From: Daldinia sp. FL1419
Taxonomy: Eukaryota; Ascomycota; Sordariomycetes; Xylariales; Hypoxylaceae
Length of the DNA stretch: 64,000 bases
Direction: 5' to 3'
NCBI GenBank assembly: GCA_025201765.1
Contig: MU623346.1
Coordinates: 1 to 64,000 of the forward strand
The notes beneath the pieces are model-generated. The model was not told the DNA's origin and ran no database searches. It saw nothing but the letters and a program-made list of their open reading frames with translations. Positions 24,736 through 37,138 of the stretch are shown here, piece after piece (positions within the stretch are counted from its first letter, which is position 1; every line of letters begins with the position of its first letter). Position numbers and translations under genes: made by a program.

Positions 24736-27700
24736 TTAGACCCATTCCATCTGGGCGTCAAGCTCTGGTTCTACTGCCTCCGTACTCTGTTTTCTGGGCC
24801 GACCCCGGGGCCTAGGCTTAGAATTAGACCGCGCTCGCTTCTTTCTTCCTCCGGGAGCGCCTGCCGCTTTTCGTTTTCGGCCACGGGGGTCAATATCAGC
24901 CGTGTCTTCGTCACCATCGGCATCCGAAAGCGTTGGCTCGCCCTCAAGATCATATTCTTCTTCGTCCGGAACTTTGACTTCATTGTCTACGTTTAAGAGT
25001 TCTACAAACGCCCTGCACTGCTCCATCATGCGTTCTGGCGAGTCCAACGCGGACATGATTCTAGAGAGGTCGTCCCAGACTTTGTCCCCAGTAATCCCCT
25101 GAGCTTTGATTGGAGCCTTGGTGAGATCTTTTGGGACACTTTTCCCTCTATTCTCACGTCTACTAGGGCTCAGCCCGTATAACCGGCGTAAATGAGTGCG
25201 TACCTCCCATAGAATAAGGAGAATAGTTGATCCAGCTGCTAACTGGTGAAGCCGCTGTTGGTCAACAGGAGGCGGTAGAGGGGCTACCGGCTGTTGTTCA
25301 CTGCTGATGGGTTCCTGGGAGATAGAGGCCTGGTCCATGCGTACTTGGAAAATTTCAGACTCAATGGCCTGAGCAATACCGGAACCTATTGCGGTTACCA
25401 TCTTTTCCATGGCAACAATTGTGGCCTGCAATTCGCCGACGGTAACAAATTCGAAGAAAGCAATGTTCTCGACTATAAACCGAGAGAACTCGACGTGGGG
25501 TGACAATGCCTGATCTGTAGGAAGCTTGGCGGGATCAAAATCGACTTGCCCGACAAGTTTCTCGAGGAATTTAATGCGATTCTTAGATTTGCTAATCTTT
25601 AGCACCTCGGTAAGTAAATGGAGTTTCGATGTGAACGGATGTTCAGTTGCGCCTCGCGGGTCTTTAACAACATCACGCTGATATTGGAAAGCCGAGTGTA
25701 TGGCCTTGGCATACTCCCTCTCGAGCACGCTTTCATATTTTTCATGAAGCGCTCTGTGTTCGTGGTACGCAAGCTCCGAGATCTTGGGCACCGGGCAAGT
25801 CTCGAGTGTAATAAGAGTGACACCAGTCTCCTTCGGATGCACTAATCCTTGCCGATTAATGCTTGCCAATACCTCCATAGCTAGGAATGCATGATCATCG
25901 TAGGTCGATAGAGCAATGCGAGTGATATCTTTGAGGAATCTCTGCGTGGTCGCGCTAGCCACGTCGTCAAAGCTAGTACTGCCCATAACTTTCAAGTCCT
26001 TCTTAACTGACTCTTTGCCGGCAGCTGCCGATGAGGCCGCTTGCTCAGAACGTTGTTCCTCTATCAAGAGAAATTCTTTGAAGGATCGGAGAATCATCGA
26101 CTCTAAAACTGGGATATATTCGTCGAAGGACTGCTGGAATGTTGTATAAACATTAGCGGCTACATAATTCCTGGGATTGGCCTGGCAGATCAGCCCAATA
26201 GCATCTAATGCTGGACGCCTCACGTCCGCCGGCTGAGAAGGGTTCGCAAAAGGAACGAGGCAGTCCACCATAAGTTTCGACACAGAACCTTTCCACTTAG
26301 GTAGATTGGGGTCGGACTTGAAGCGCTCTTCATGACTGTCGAGATTGCAATGTTTGCCAATCATACCGACGATCAGAGAATATCGGTCAAACTGCCTGAT
26401 TTTCGTCTGGTCGAGTGGCCCCCTCTTATTTATCAGCTGAATAGCTTTAAGGCATGATAGTAATAGCCGCGCAAGGTTTTCAGACGACTGGAGAAGTTCG
26501 CTGATAATCCATATACAGGCTACTACGTCGTCAAGAAGTGCTCTTGTAACTTTAGAAGTAGCAGGCATAAGAACCTTGCGGACATCGGCAAGAAATTTCG
26601 AATGCACGCTAGATACCTGCGGCAATACGCGACGATATATGACGACAACGGCTCTCGAAACTGCTAGGTCTTCACTAGTACCTACACTAGCAATATGAGG
26701 CTCTAACTGTCGAATCTGCTCAAAAGTAAACAGCTTTGGGTCCGCCTTTGCGAATATCATAAGAACTTGGAAGGCATCTCTACTAGAAGGAACTGATGGA
26801 TCATCTGATTCGGGATTGTTGATAAGGTCGACTAGGTTAGCGACGAGCCGAGTACAAACTCTGGTATTAGCGTCGGCAAGTTTAGAGTCTGGTGATAATA
26901 TTGTCTGGAAGACCTTATCAAGAACGAGTGCAGTATTTCCGTGCTTGACAGTTTGGACCATGAGGGCAACATGATCAGTGAGAGACTGCTTGAAAGCTAC
27001 CGAGTCATCCTCTTTGTAGAAAGGTGAAATCCACACTTCCTCTATCATTTGTCTGGCGAGTTCTCGCACGCCCTCATCTGGATCCTGCGTACGATGTAAT
27101 AATCCGTTCGCGATAGCGCTCCGAACTACCTTGCTTTCATTTCCTAGATATATATCCTTAGCTAGCTTCATCGCCCGCTTCCGCACACCAATTCCCGAAT
27201 CGATGAATCGTTGTATAACCGTCGGCGTCATTCTCTCCTCTAACCTCGGGCGCATACTCATACACTTTCCTATAAGGCCAAGGGCCGAGTCACGCACCTG
27301 GGGCGAGGAATCATTAGAGCATTGTAGAATGAGCTCGATGAAAGCACTATCGCCATCAAGGATGGTGGGATCCGTATCGAGTACGAGGTTGATACTTTTA
27401 AGACTACGGCTTCGCACAGTTGCCTGATCCGTAGTCATGGATCCCATGAGTATGTTCAGGATATTTTTGAATGACGCACAGAAACTCGATCTCAGTAAAA
27501 TAATTGAATGGGAGAGCTTGGCGTGATTGGGAGCCACAGACTTGAAGCTATACTCTCGGGAGAGCCATTTCGGATCCTCAACCATATTGCGGAGGCGAAA
27601 TGCGATCCTCCCAAATTCACGATCCCGTTCTTCTGAATCTTCGCCTTCGGCGGAATCGTATCCAAGGCTAACTTGCGACCCCCAATCTGTTATCAGATAC

Positions 27701-30691
27701 GATATAGCTCCTTTAAGATAGGGATCGTCACTTAGACGATCCTGCAAATACTCTAGAACGACGCGATACGGCCCTAACCAGCTGACTGCCTTTTCCATCG
27801 ACTTGTTACCCTCCAGGACATTTAGAGTTAGGTCAGCAAGCCATCGCCCGAGTTCGTCCGAGTCGCTGCCTTCGAAGTTGGTAGCTGTCTTCCGGACGTG
27901 TGACCGCAGCTTTGATATAGCAGCGGCCATGACACCTAGGAGTTCGAGAGCCATATTCCTTGCTGGCGCTGCATTTTTATCGCCATCCATCTGCTGGAAC
28001 ATAATGTACATTGTAAGCCGAAGTAAAAGTTCTGCTGCGGGCCAGTCCGGCGAATCTAGACATGTTGTAAAGTCTTCTATGAATAGATCTAGTAAATTTC
28101 GATACGGGGTATCGCCGGACTTGGTCGATTTTAACGCTCGTTGCACTATAAAGTTGACAACGTACGTGGCATTGCGGTAAGCGCCGTCGGTAAGGGGTTT
28201 TGTGAGAGACTGGAGCTCCTGGATTGCTGTCGAGTGCTGGATCGCCGCAGATGCTTCCGTCTTGATCGTATATATAGCCTCAGCCTTTCCATTGATGCCT
28301 TCGCCGGAAGAGATGATGTCGTCATTTCCATCGTCCCCCGCTATCGTCTGCATCATCCGGCCGCGAAGTTTCTCTTTGCGATCATCTACCTTTCCGGCAC
28401 TTGCTTGAATTAGTCGCATGATTAGGGCTGAAACAGGCTGAATACTTTTCCCTTCCGAAAGCTTGAATTGCCTTGCACTTTGCTTGCCGATGGGTAACTT
28501 CTCGAGAGATGTCAAAATGTCGTTGAAAATACCTTCCCTCTGAGGAGGATTCATGAGGAATATCTGCGATAACACGTTCATAGCCACTAAGCGAAGTGTA
28601 TCGAACTTTTGCACACCGACGATGGAATCTTTCTCTGTATGCGCATTCTCGACGAAAATAAGACGTGACGCCACGAACTCAAGAGTATGCACAACAGTTT
28701 CGGAAAGGTCGATACTAGCTATTAGATCTGACATCAAGGAAAAAACCTTCTGGCATGTCGTGAATAAAGTGCTAACAGCCTTCTTATGTACTGTAAGAAG
28801 GCGGAATAAGTTACTGGTGGGGCCGGTGCTCCGTAGCTCGGCTGTGGGAATGATGATGTCCCCTATGACATTTCTAAACAGACTTAGACCTTGCTGAATC
28901 AAGTCTTCAGAGTATAGCTGCTTCTCTTCTCGGCCACCACACATGATACGGAACGATGTGCGAGCAGCTCTAAGACCCATTTCGATATCTTGAAGCTGTT
29001 GAACCCAAAAGCCAACATCTGTTTCGCCCCAAGCCTCATCTAGTTTGAATTCAAGTGTATCGGCATGCTTCAAAGAACCTTCACTTAAACTCTGGATTCG
29101 GAGAAGGTCGTTCAGGGGTGCCTGACGAAAGCATCCAAGGTCAATAGCTCTATTTATTTGTCTTTGAGCTTTATCATGTGCGGTTATAGTCATAGTAGGC
29201 TCCTGCTCACTTGTTAATATTACTAAATGGGATGCTGTGCCGTAGTTCGATAAGTTATCCTCGGCGGCAAATATCTCTTGGAGACATCTACGGAAATCTA
29301 CAAATGCGGCGTTGGCGAGTTCGCGCTGGTTAAGCTCACCCCCAAGAGGGTCTTCAAGTTTCTCGTGAGAAGTGTGCTTCTTTTTCGTCGACAAATGGGT
29401 GGGAGTATCAGGCGAATCGGGAACTACAGCAAACTCATCTTTGTTAAAGCTTGCCGCAGGTAGTTCAATGCTAATTTTACCCGGTTTGGAGGAGCTTGAC
29501 GATAACTTGGGTAGGTTTTGGCCCGTTTTGTGAGACGGATGCTCGGAGATTCCCGGTAGCTCGACATTTTCCAGAGCGACAGAGGGCGGCTGGGGTGTTT
29601 CCGGTCTACCCTTCGTAGTTAATGGAGAAGACACTTGTAAGACCTGAGAGGCCGAGAAAGCAGGCGCCTTTGGTGTCACCATCAAATCTGCCGGTGAGAT
29701 TGTTTGGGATTGAGCTTGTATTGCTGGGGAGGGGGTCGGGCCGGTTGGTCTTGATGTATACATGGACGCGGCCGCATCTAATTCCTTCCGTGTTGGTAGA
29801 TGGACTTCTATTCGGGATTTGTTATGGGCGACTGCTTGCGCATTCAAAGTAGCAGGATTGTGTTTGACGACTTTAGGCGGTTCCTGTCTACGCGCCTTAG
29901 GCGACTTCTTCGCAATCCGAGGTGACATACCATGGCCATTTGGGATCGAGACGCTGGGAATATCGGTAGCAGAAGAGTGGAAAGATATCGACGTATTATC
30001 ATAAACCATCTTCGCAATAGGCGACATGCCATCGACAAGGCTTTGAGACGATCTTTTAACTTGGGAGGTAACTTTTGGGGCGGACTTAAACTGACTGTAG
30101 AGATTTTGGTCAGCATGGCTAACTACGAGTAGACGGTAACGGTGATACATTACAATTTCGTAATCTTTTCGGCTTTGAGGAGATTCTGTAAAAATTCGAG
30201 GCTCCCTTCTACACGCTTAGAATGGCCAGGATTCTTCTCTTCCTTATTCAAGGCATCGTAGTCTTCTCTAGAGACTAGGTGGGAGAGCGAAGGCGCAAAA
30301 GGGCCAGATCCGATAGTAGGATTGCTGATGATATCTTTTTAGACATTTTAGGTTCTTGTTAGGTTCAGCTCACGTAGAGATAAGTTTCAAATTTGTGCGC
30401 GAAAGAAGCAAGGAAGCAAGAACACCCGGTATAATAGGTACTGCTTAGTACCTCCTACCTCCTACCTCCTAAAGTATGGCAATAGGGGAGGAAGGAACGA
30501 CCTCCAAAGATTATCTCACCTGGTTCGAAAGGAAAGACCGACGTAAAGGGGGTATAAGGAAGGGCCTCGTTTAACGTAAAGGGCTTCGAGCCATTCTGTC
30601 CCTGATAAACATCGGGACCAGCCTGCGGATAGGCTTGCTGGTCGAAATGAGGCGCCATGCCATTCCGATCGCCATAATATGAATTCGCCAT
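24736..30691 (-). CDS. SCC2: Sister chromatid cohesion protein 2 / Mis4 / NIPBL (cohesin loader)
   Basis: With Scc4, this protein loads cohesin onto chromatin and stimulates its ATPase. There are three exons: 30691-30520, 30334-30154 and 30094-24736, encoding 1903 residues. The first exon carries the fungal N-terminal signature RPFT-like 'KPFTLNEALPYTPFTSVFPFEP', which splices to 'DIISNPTIGSGPFAPSL' and then, through a 59-nt intron, to KFQFKSAPK. The N-terminal 300 residues are disordered and Ser/Pro-rich (the probable Scc4-binding part). The rest is helical HEAT-repeat solenoid, with the diagnostic stretch SLKSINLVLDTDPTILD...SSPQVRDSALGLIGKC near residues 1000-1050 and the Nipped-B C-terminal domain around 1330-1550. 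The tail has an acidic patch followed by a basic AT-hook-like segment (RGRKRKAAG..., PRGRPRKQ), consistent with DNA contact. It is divergent from RPA12 with about 0.8 kb of shared upstream DNA. Confidence 0.95.
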
Positions 30692-31495
30692 GATAGCCCC
30701 CTTCAACCGACGCCTTTATTTTTACCTCCTAAGCTACCTATTGCCCACGGCGGTTAAGCTAGGTACCTTGGTACTCGGTTTCCCGCTGCGTCCAAGTTGC
30801 TACGATATCAACTCATTTCAATCGTCTTTATCGTGATAAACAAGGCAAAAGCGTAGGTCGTACCGTGCGTGATGTGTTGCGGAACAGATCGAATTGCGCG
30901 ATACCAAAATTTAGTGCGACGTTCACGAGGTGTTTTTTTTGTTGGTTAGTAGTTAGGAAAGTAAATATTACCAGAAGCGGCCAAGATTTGATGTTCAAAA
31001 TGTTATATGTACGAAGGAGACGCGAACAGCCTGATAGGTAGTGTACCTAGCCTTGCGTCACTCGGGCAGTTTTTAGGTAATTTTGATTGATCCGTTCTGA
31101 GAGTGGGTTCCAAGGTTCAAGGTTGCGACATTAGGTACCTCCCAAAACCGGGGAAACCCGCCACGCCTTACTATGCCTTCCTGGCCTTACACATAGGTAT
31201 GTAGGTACAGTAGGTACCTAGTTACTGTAGCTTCGTTTTTTGAATGTACAATACTACTTAGTTACATACCTACATTAATATGGATACTTAAGGTAACTAC
31301 CTATGCATTTAAAATAGATGTTTTATCGATAGCGCAATTGATTCTAAGACTTGGAGCTGCACTGAATTACGCGGTGCACCTTGAAAATCTCATGCAATTT
31401 TTTTGCCAGAACGATAGCAATCTATTTTCAACATATTGCCACAGCTTCCAGTTAAACTTCTATCCAAATAAGCAATATCTTGCCTGAATTTAACA
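30692..31495. other. Shared upstream region of divergent SCC2 and RPA12
   Basis: No gene is seen. It contains AGGT/ACCT motif runs (about 31190-31225) and presumably two promoters. No TATA box or operator could be fixed with confidence. Confidence 0.5.
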
Positions 31496-32051
31496 ATGGC
31501 TGCGATAGGCTCTCTGGTTTTCTGCACCGATTGCGGGAACCTACTCCCAGTATCTAAGGGTAACGTCAAAAACATCTTGCATTGCGAGTGCTGCGGCGCC
31601 GAAAATAGAGGTTCGTTATACCGGAAAATCGACTAATATTGCCTATTCAAATTCTTGAATGCCGCTCAATGATTTAATGCCAATTGGTCTATGGGGGGTT
31701 TTTTGGGGGTTTTTTTTTTTCTAATGCGACAAATTAATAGATACCGCATCGAAAACGACCGTTACCCAAAGCAAACCCTCAGATTTTCCTTCTATGCTTC
31801 GACAAAAGCTTTCCATCGTACAATCGGTCGAGAGACACAAACTCCAAACGGAAGCCGTCGTCAACGAAACATGCGAGAAGTGCGGACGTACCGAAGTCAA
31901 ATATTCGGCAGTACAACTACGCAGTGCCGACGAAGGCAGCACCATCTTCTACACATGCGACTGTGGTCATAAGTATGCTATTCTCCTACGTAGTAGCGAA
32001 ATGGAGTATCGCTAACCAGCTTTCCCAAATAGATGGAACACCAATAATTAA
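31496..32051 (+). CDS. RPA12: RNA polymerase I subunit RPA12 (A12.2)
   Basis: Three exons (31496-31610, 31741-31972, 32033-32051) encode 121 residues, the normal size. A12.2 supports rRNA transcription by Pol I through transcript cleavage and termination in the nucleolus. The N-terminal zinc ribbon has Cys10/Cys13 and Cys30/Cys33. The C-terminal TFIIS-like ribbon has Cys83/Cys86, the catalytic acidic hairpin RSADEG (99-104), and Cys111/Cys113. The last exon is only 19 nt and supplies the terminal WNTNN; a reading without it ends in an unrelated tail. The first intron (130 nt) contains unusually long G and T runs. One oddity is that the last zinc pair reads Cys-Asp-Cys rather than the textbook C-x2-C. 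It is convergent with the deoxyhypusine hydroxylase gene, with stops about 140 bp apart. Confidence 0.95.
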
Positions 32052-32195
32052 GATGCACTTAATAAAGACTATCTAGTGAATTTCTCAAAGGAAGCCACGG
32101 AATCAGGAGCAAATCTTATAAATCGAATCATACGTATCCTTTTTTTGGTATCCTACAGCCAACCCAGACGTAACGCCATTTCCCAAATCGCCATT

Positions 32196-33253
32196 CTATG
32201 CCGCTACCTTTGGGGCCTCCGGAATAAGTGCGTACTCTGCTTGGTTTGACTGTTCGTGATCAGCCATGTCCAAAGCTACAATGATGCTCTCGCGCACGAC
32301 TTTCTCCTCGTCATGAAGAAATCGTCTCAAAATTTCTTCGACGCCCGCCTCTTCGCCGAGACTTCCAAGTGCCTCTGCCGCTTCGTGTCTCACCATACTA
32401 GCTTCCTCAAGATTACTCAATGCCGCAGTAAGAGCTGGGATTGAGGCAGGGTGGGATAGTTGTCCAAATACGAACGCGATTTCGTGGCGGAAGAGGGCCG
32501 ACGGGTCTGCAAATCCCTTGGCCAAGGCATGGACGGCCGGAATCGCCGTTGGAAGATCAGGCGGCGACGCAAGATCGCGAAGTGCAAACATAGCACGATA
32601 TCTGAGGAAGAGGGGCTGGTTTGTGTCCATCAAGCTCTTCTCTAGTTCTTGCACGGTCTGCGCAGAGTCGGGCATTGGAGGAGCGGGATCAACAGAGGCG
32701 AAGTCGCTATTTTCTCGTGGTTAGGACGTATATAACCCTTCATACAAATATTTGATTTTTCAGTCAACGGATATGCATACCTTTGGTGAAGTTTCTCCAA
32801 CTTTCGTTGCTCCGAATTCTCCCATTCGATACGGTCTATGGCGATCTCGCAGGTCTCCTTGACGGCAACATCTTCTCCCTCGCGGTCACGGTACTTGCGT
32901 AGAATCTCTAAGTTTCCGGAATCGCCAAGGGCGCCGAGGGCCTCTGCCGCTTCATGGCGACACATGGGGTCCTCTTGTAGGTCTGCCAAGACTTTCTGAA
33001 GGTGAGGGACAGCTGCTAGGTTGGCCGACTGGCCGAGGCAATAAGCCAGCTCATGTTTCAGTAACGCCGATGGAGATGAAAAAGCGGCGGCAATAGCATC
33101 GATAGCTCCGAGGGCTCGATCACCAGTTTCGTGTCGTGCGAGGTGCTTAAGTGAGAAGAGGGCGCGGAATCGGACTGGTAGTGGGGTAGCTTCGGAGCAG
33201 AGAGATTCGCGAAGGCTCGCGATAGTCGCTAGAGTATCTGCATCAGACTCCAT
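32196..33253 (-). CDS. LIA1: Deoxyhypusine hydroxylase (eIF5A maturation)
   Basis: This enzyme hydroxylates deoxyhypusine on eIF5A to hypusine, using a di-iron centre. Two exons (33253-32781 and 32706-32196) with a 74-nt intron give 327 residues. The protein is built from HEAT-like repeats in two symmetric halves. All four conserved His-Glu iron-binding pairs are visible: His67-Glu68 (KHELAYCLGQ), His100-Glu101 (RHEAAEALG), His232-Glu233 (RHEIAFVFGQ) and His265-Glu266 (RHEAAEALG). The splice joins ..EKLHQ|SDFASVDPAPP, the linker typical of the family. The start is the only ATG before the first repeat. Confidence 0.97.
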
Positions 33254-34302
33254 GGTAAACCAGGGTAGAAGAACTTTGAAAGCGTAAGATCCCGTACAAA
33301 CCACCCCGACCCAAATAAAGATATGACAGGAATAAGGCTGCAGAGGGAAATTTTGGTCGCTGATTTCAAGGTTTGCACCAAAGTTTTGTTATCGAGTAGC
33401 GCTATATGATAATGCAGGCAACCCCTCTATGTACCAAGATCCCGTAAAGTAGGTACCTACATGTATCGAAGTATGTACCTAAGGGCATAGAATTTTTTTT
33501 TAAAAAAAAAATAATTTTTCCGCTCAGGCGTACTAAGTAGTAGGTACCTACTACATACGTACACTACATACGGACCCGTCTTACCTTAACATATAGTGTA
33601 CTAACCTAACCCTACCCAAACTACCTATGGAATGCAATCTTTCGGGACATGCTGAAACCATTATATATGTTATTATCAAGTAAAATATATCGTCAAGATT
33701 CCAATTTGGGTTTCCTGGTGTAATGGCTAGCACTGCGGATTCTGATTCCGCCAATCTGGGTTCGATTCCCAGGGAGACCTCTTATTTTTATAAACGCTAT
33801 GGGCTTGCACCGACGTATACTTCGATGGTCTATCCTTCTCTTTTATAATATTCAATTCTTTTTAGAATCGGAACCTGTAGCAGGTAGATGTTTAAGGTAT
33901 AAATTCCCCTATTATTTGCGTGTGTTTCCGTACTCATACCTACGTGTGTATAGGTATGTACATAAGTAGATTGGCACCTGACATTTGAAAGGACCCCGAG
34001 TATAGGTATACATAACCGGTACATAAGTAGGTACTTAGGTTAGTTAGTATGTAGAAACCCGAAGTTAGTATGGTAAGCTGCGCTAAAATCACAGCTAGCG
34101 AAGCTCCACAGTTTATCATCATACGTCTAAATAAGTCTTCTCATGGAACAACGTGATTCCCTCACCATAATCACTTTGAATAAATAAAAGATCAAAATAA
34201 TAATCTCATGGCATTTGAATTATATCTTAACATCAAATAAGAGATCATTATTAAGTCTTTATGCCCATAGGTTTTGGCCGATTCTCGACAGCTACATGCA
34301 GG
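33254..34302. other. Intergenic between divergent LIA1 and PDX3, holding one tRNA
   Basis: Apart from the tRNA-Gln gene at 33709-33780, it contains AGGT/ACCT motif runs (33450-33480, 33540-33560) and an A/T block near 33490-33520. No protein gene is seen. Confidence 0.6.
33709..33780 (+). tRNA. tRNA-Gln (anticodon CTG)
   Basis: A 72-nt cloverleaf without intron. Acceptor GGTTTCC/GGAGACC (one T-G wobble), D stem GTGT/GCAC, anticodon stem GCGGA/TCCGC enclosing loop TTCTGAT with anticodon CTG, 4-nt variable loop, T arm CTGGG-TTCGATT-CCCAG, discriminator T. A T-rich run follows shortly after, as expected of a Pol III terminator. Confidence 0.96.
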
Positions 34303-35120
34303 ATGGCCCTACATTCTGCGAGCCTAGATAATAAATTAATATGTGTGTAGCGCTTCATCACCCGAGAATACCATTTGATAAGTTTGCACTCACATGTCAA
34401 ACAGTCGCTCCTGCGGGCAAGGAGGCACACGGGCAAGCAGAACAATTTACCAGAGGTGTATTAACTCGTTCAGACCTCGACCAAACCTCACCTATTCGTC
34501 AGTTTCACAAATGGTTCGCTGCAGCCCAACAGTCAGGTCGCGTTGCTCACCCTGAGACCTGCTGTTTATCTACTGCATCACTGCCGTCCGGCCGTGTATC
34601 TTCCCGTGTAGTATATCTAAAGGAACTAGATGCCGAAGGATTCGTCATCTATAGCAACTTTGGTACAAGCAAAAAGGCCCAAGACCTTGCTACAAATCCA
34701 TGGGCAAGCCTTACCTTCTGGTGGGAAGACCTCGAGCGGCAGGTAAGAGTGGAAGGCAAGGCGAGCAGGCTCACTCGCGAGGAAAGCCAGAAATATTTTG
34801 ACACGAGGGTTCGCGGCAGCCGTATCGGTGCTTGGTCAAGCCGCCAGAGTCAAATTCTAAAACCGACGAGGGGAAATGATGATGAGGTCGAAGATGATGG
34901 GAGAAAGGTGCTAGACGAGTGGGTTAAGGAGACCGAAAAGCGGTTTGAAGGAGAAGAAAGAATCCCGGTTCCGGATTTTTGGGGTGGCTTAAGAATAATC
35001 CCCGAGTCCGTGGAGTTTTGGCAAGGTCGGCAAAACCGTCTGCATGACCGGTTTGTTTACGACAAGATACCTACAGAAGAAGGTGTTGAGGAGTGGACTC
35101 TGGAGAGGCTTAGTCCGTAG
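34303..35120 (+). CDS. PDX3: Pyridoxamine 5'-phosphate oxidase
   Basis: This FMN enzyme oxidises pyridoxine/pyridoxamine 5'-phosphate to pyridoxal phosphate. Two exons (34303-34342 and 34405-35120) with a 62-nt intron encode 251 residues. The 40-nt first exon starts at ATGGCC and the splice creates NKLIFAPAGKEAHGQAEQF, matching the KLIFAP start of fungal orthologues. An unspliced start at 34341 would give a non-homologous N-terminus. Visible family features are the FMN/substrate-binding SSRVVYLKELD and GFVIYSNFGTSKKAQDL strands, LTFWWEDLERQVRVEGKA, and the C-terminal PNPOx signature VEFWQGRQNRLHDRFVY. A charged insert (about residues 180-205) lies before the C-terminal domain, as in other fungi. 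Confidence 0.95.
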
Positions 35121-37138
35121 GGATGATGAGTTGAAGCGCACTCGACATAGTATCGACATATTCATATATTCTTTAATTTTATCACTACAGAAAGTAGCGG
35201 GAAAAAGAAACCGGAAGTTATGCCAGTCACCATAGCTTCGTGCAATGGTCCAAAAGCATTATCTTCTGGGAGCAGAACGATTTCCACCATATATGTATAG
35301 GACTTGCAACGCTCGGTTAACCTTGCATGTCTTCAAATCAGGACAACACATCCTACGTCTATCAATACATGGTAGGTATGTACCTAGGTTAGATATGTAC
35401 CTAGGTATAGTCGACGCCACATGTCCCATATCCCGTGTTTGTCTTAGCTGCTCAGGAAATAGATGATACTCGGTTCGATTTATATCCGGTTTTTAAGGAT
35501 GTTGATGAATCTCGCGTGGTTCTAGACCTACGCCAAATAGAGCCGCATTCTTCATCGAATTTAGGTCAGAATCCCTAAGCCCTAAGGAAGCCGATGGTTA
35601 CTACTATGTCTAGATATAAATGGTAAATCGGGCGTGCATGTCGGCTAAATTGCGATCGTATTTGCAGTGCTAGATCGACATTGAGATATGCATAAATACC
35701 TTGGAGGAATCATCGAAATGCAACTGCAGGCCGACTATCTCTTATACCCAAATGTGCCAATATCCCAAGAGAGTAATGAGCCGTTGCATGACGACGATGG
35801 CGCCCAAGTATAAGAATAGTTGCGTATTCTCAGCTAAGAACGAATTATATTCGCTCGGACGTATCTAATAAGATCCGTTACCAAGCAGCGATCCCACATA
35901 CCCAGGATAGCGGGCTTTCTGCAGATATCCTGCCTGGTCGTATATACTCGTATGCACTTTTAATGCATATAATAACCAATCATCTGCTTCAACCCCATAT
36001 CAGTCAGAGCCAAAAGCGGCGAGGTTCCCAGGTATATATTCACAGTGATGCGTAAGCTATGCGTGACTATATCGTATCCTTCTTAGCTATACCCTCGTGG
36101 TTTCATACAGAATCTCAGCGTAGCAGTCTTAGTTCGAAGGATGGCTGCCAGGAATCTGCGGAATGATGATAGAAATCCCTGATACAACTCTTATTCCGTT
36201 GCCTTCGCTTAAACACTCCTACAAAATTCCAACCTAGGTTAGGTAGCTTATTAGGTATTTTAGTACGCCGTACGATACGCCATCTAGGTAAAACGTCTAC
36301 AATAATGCTAGGACAGGTGTACTGCCCCAAGGTCACCCGGGGGGGTGGTGTGTCTATAGGGCTCCTCACACAACCACGTCGTCTCTACCGATTACTAGAA
36401 ACGCAAAAACGATAAAAATATATACTTACCTATTCATGGAATTCGAGCGCCTGTCGCATGATAAATGTTATAGACAAGCAACGCATAGTGCCGTGGCATA
36501 TTCACGTAAGAATGTCGATGCAACATTGAAGGTAGAACTTCCGGCTCTGATATATTCATATGTTAAATCGGTTGATTCAGCAACCCCCTAGGTTCGGTAT
36601 CTCAAGTATACAAACTGTATATGAACTCCAAGATTTGACGATGCCAGCTCTTGAGTTCGCTATTGACTAGGCCGATGATTGCTGGCTAAACGTAAGTCGG
36701 CAGAGGATTGGTCGCCAACGCCTCACACGGGACGGGAGATGCGTCAACAGGCGCCCATTTCCATCTTGCTAGTCCACCAACCCTCATGCTCCGTTTATCT
36801 CACCTAGTAAACCACCTGTCTCTAACGTGGCTCTTTAGATACGTCGGAGGTCTTTTTCTTTTTCTTTTAAATTCCGGCTCGTTCCTCTGACGTGTCGATC
36901 ATCTGATAGGTCTCCTACGGTTGCTACACAGCAGGATAGTCTATCGTGGTTTTGGCAAGACTATTGACTTCTTACAAGATTACCCCGATTTAAACCTTCA
37001 TCCCGTTCCCAATTCGACCAATCCATACGGGAGGTACCTGTCCCTCTGGAAAATTCATTACTGATACTTCATTACTGATTCCGATAGCGATGCGCGATCA
37101 GCTATCCTAGGAACCAAGTACGCCCTAGGGAAATCGAG
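35121..37138. other. Intergenic, no gene seen
   Basis: Two kilobases with only short unsupported frames. AGGT/ACCT runs occur at about 35370-35410 and 36230-36250. Part of the right end must be the bZIP gene promoter and leader. Confidence 0.5.

Noticed and set aside
34341..34404. PDX3 start at the ATG at 34341
   Set aside because: The 40-nt upstream exon joined at 34405 restores the family's KLIFAP start; the 34341 reading does not.
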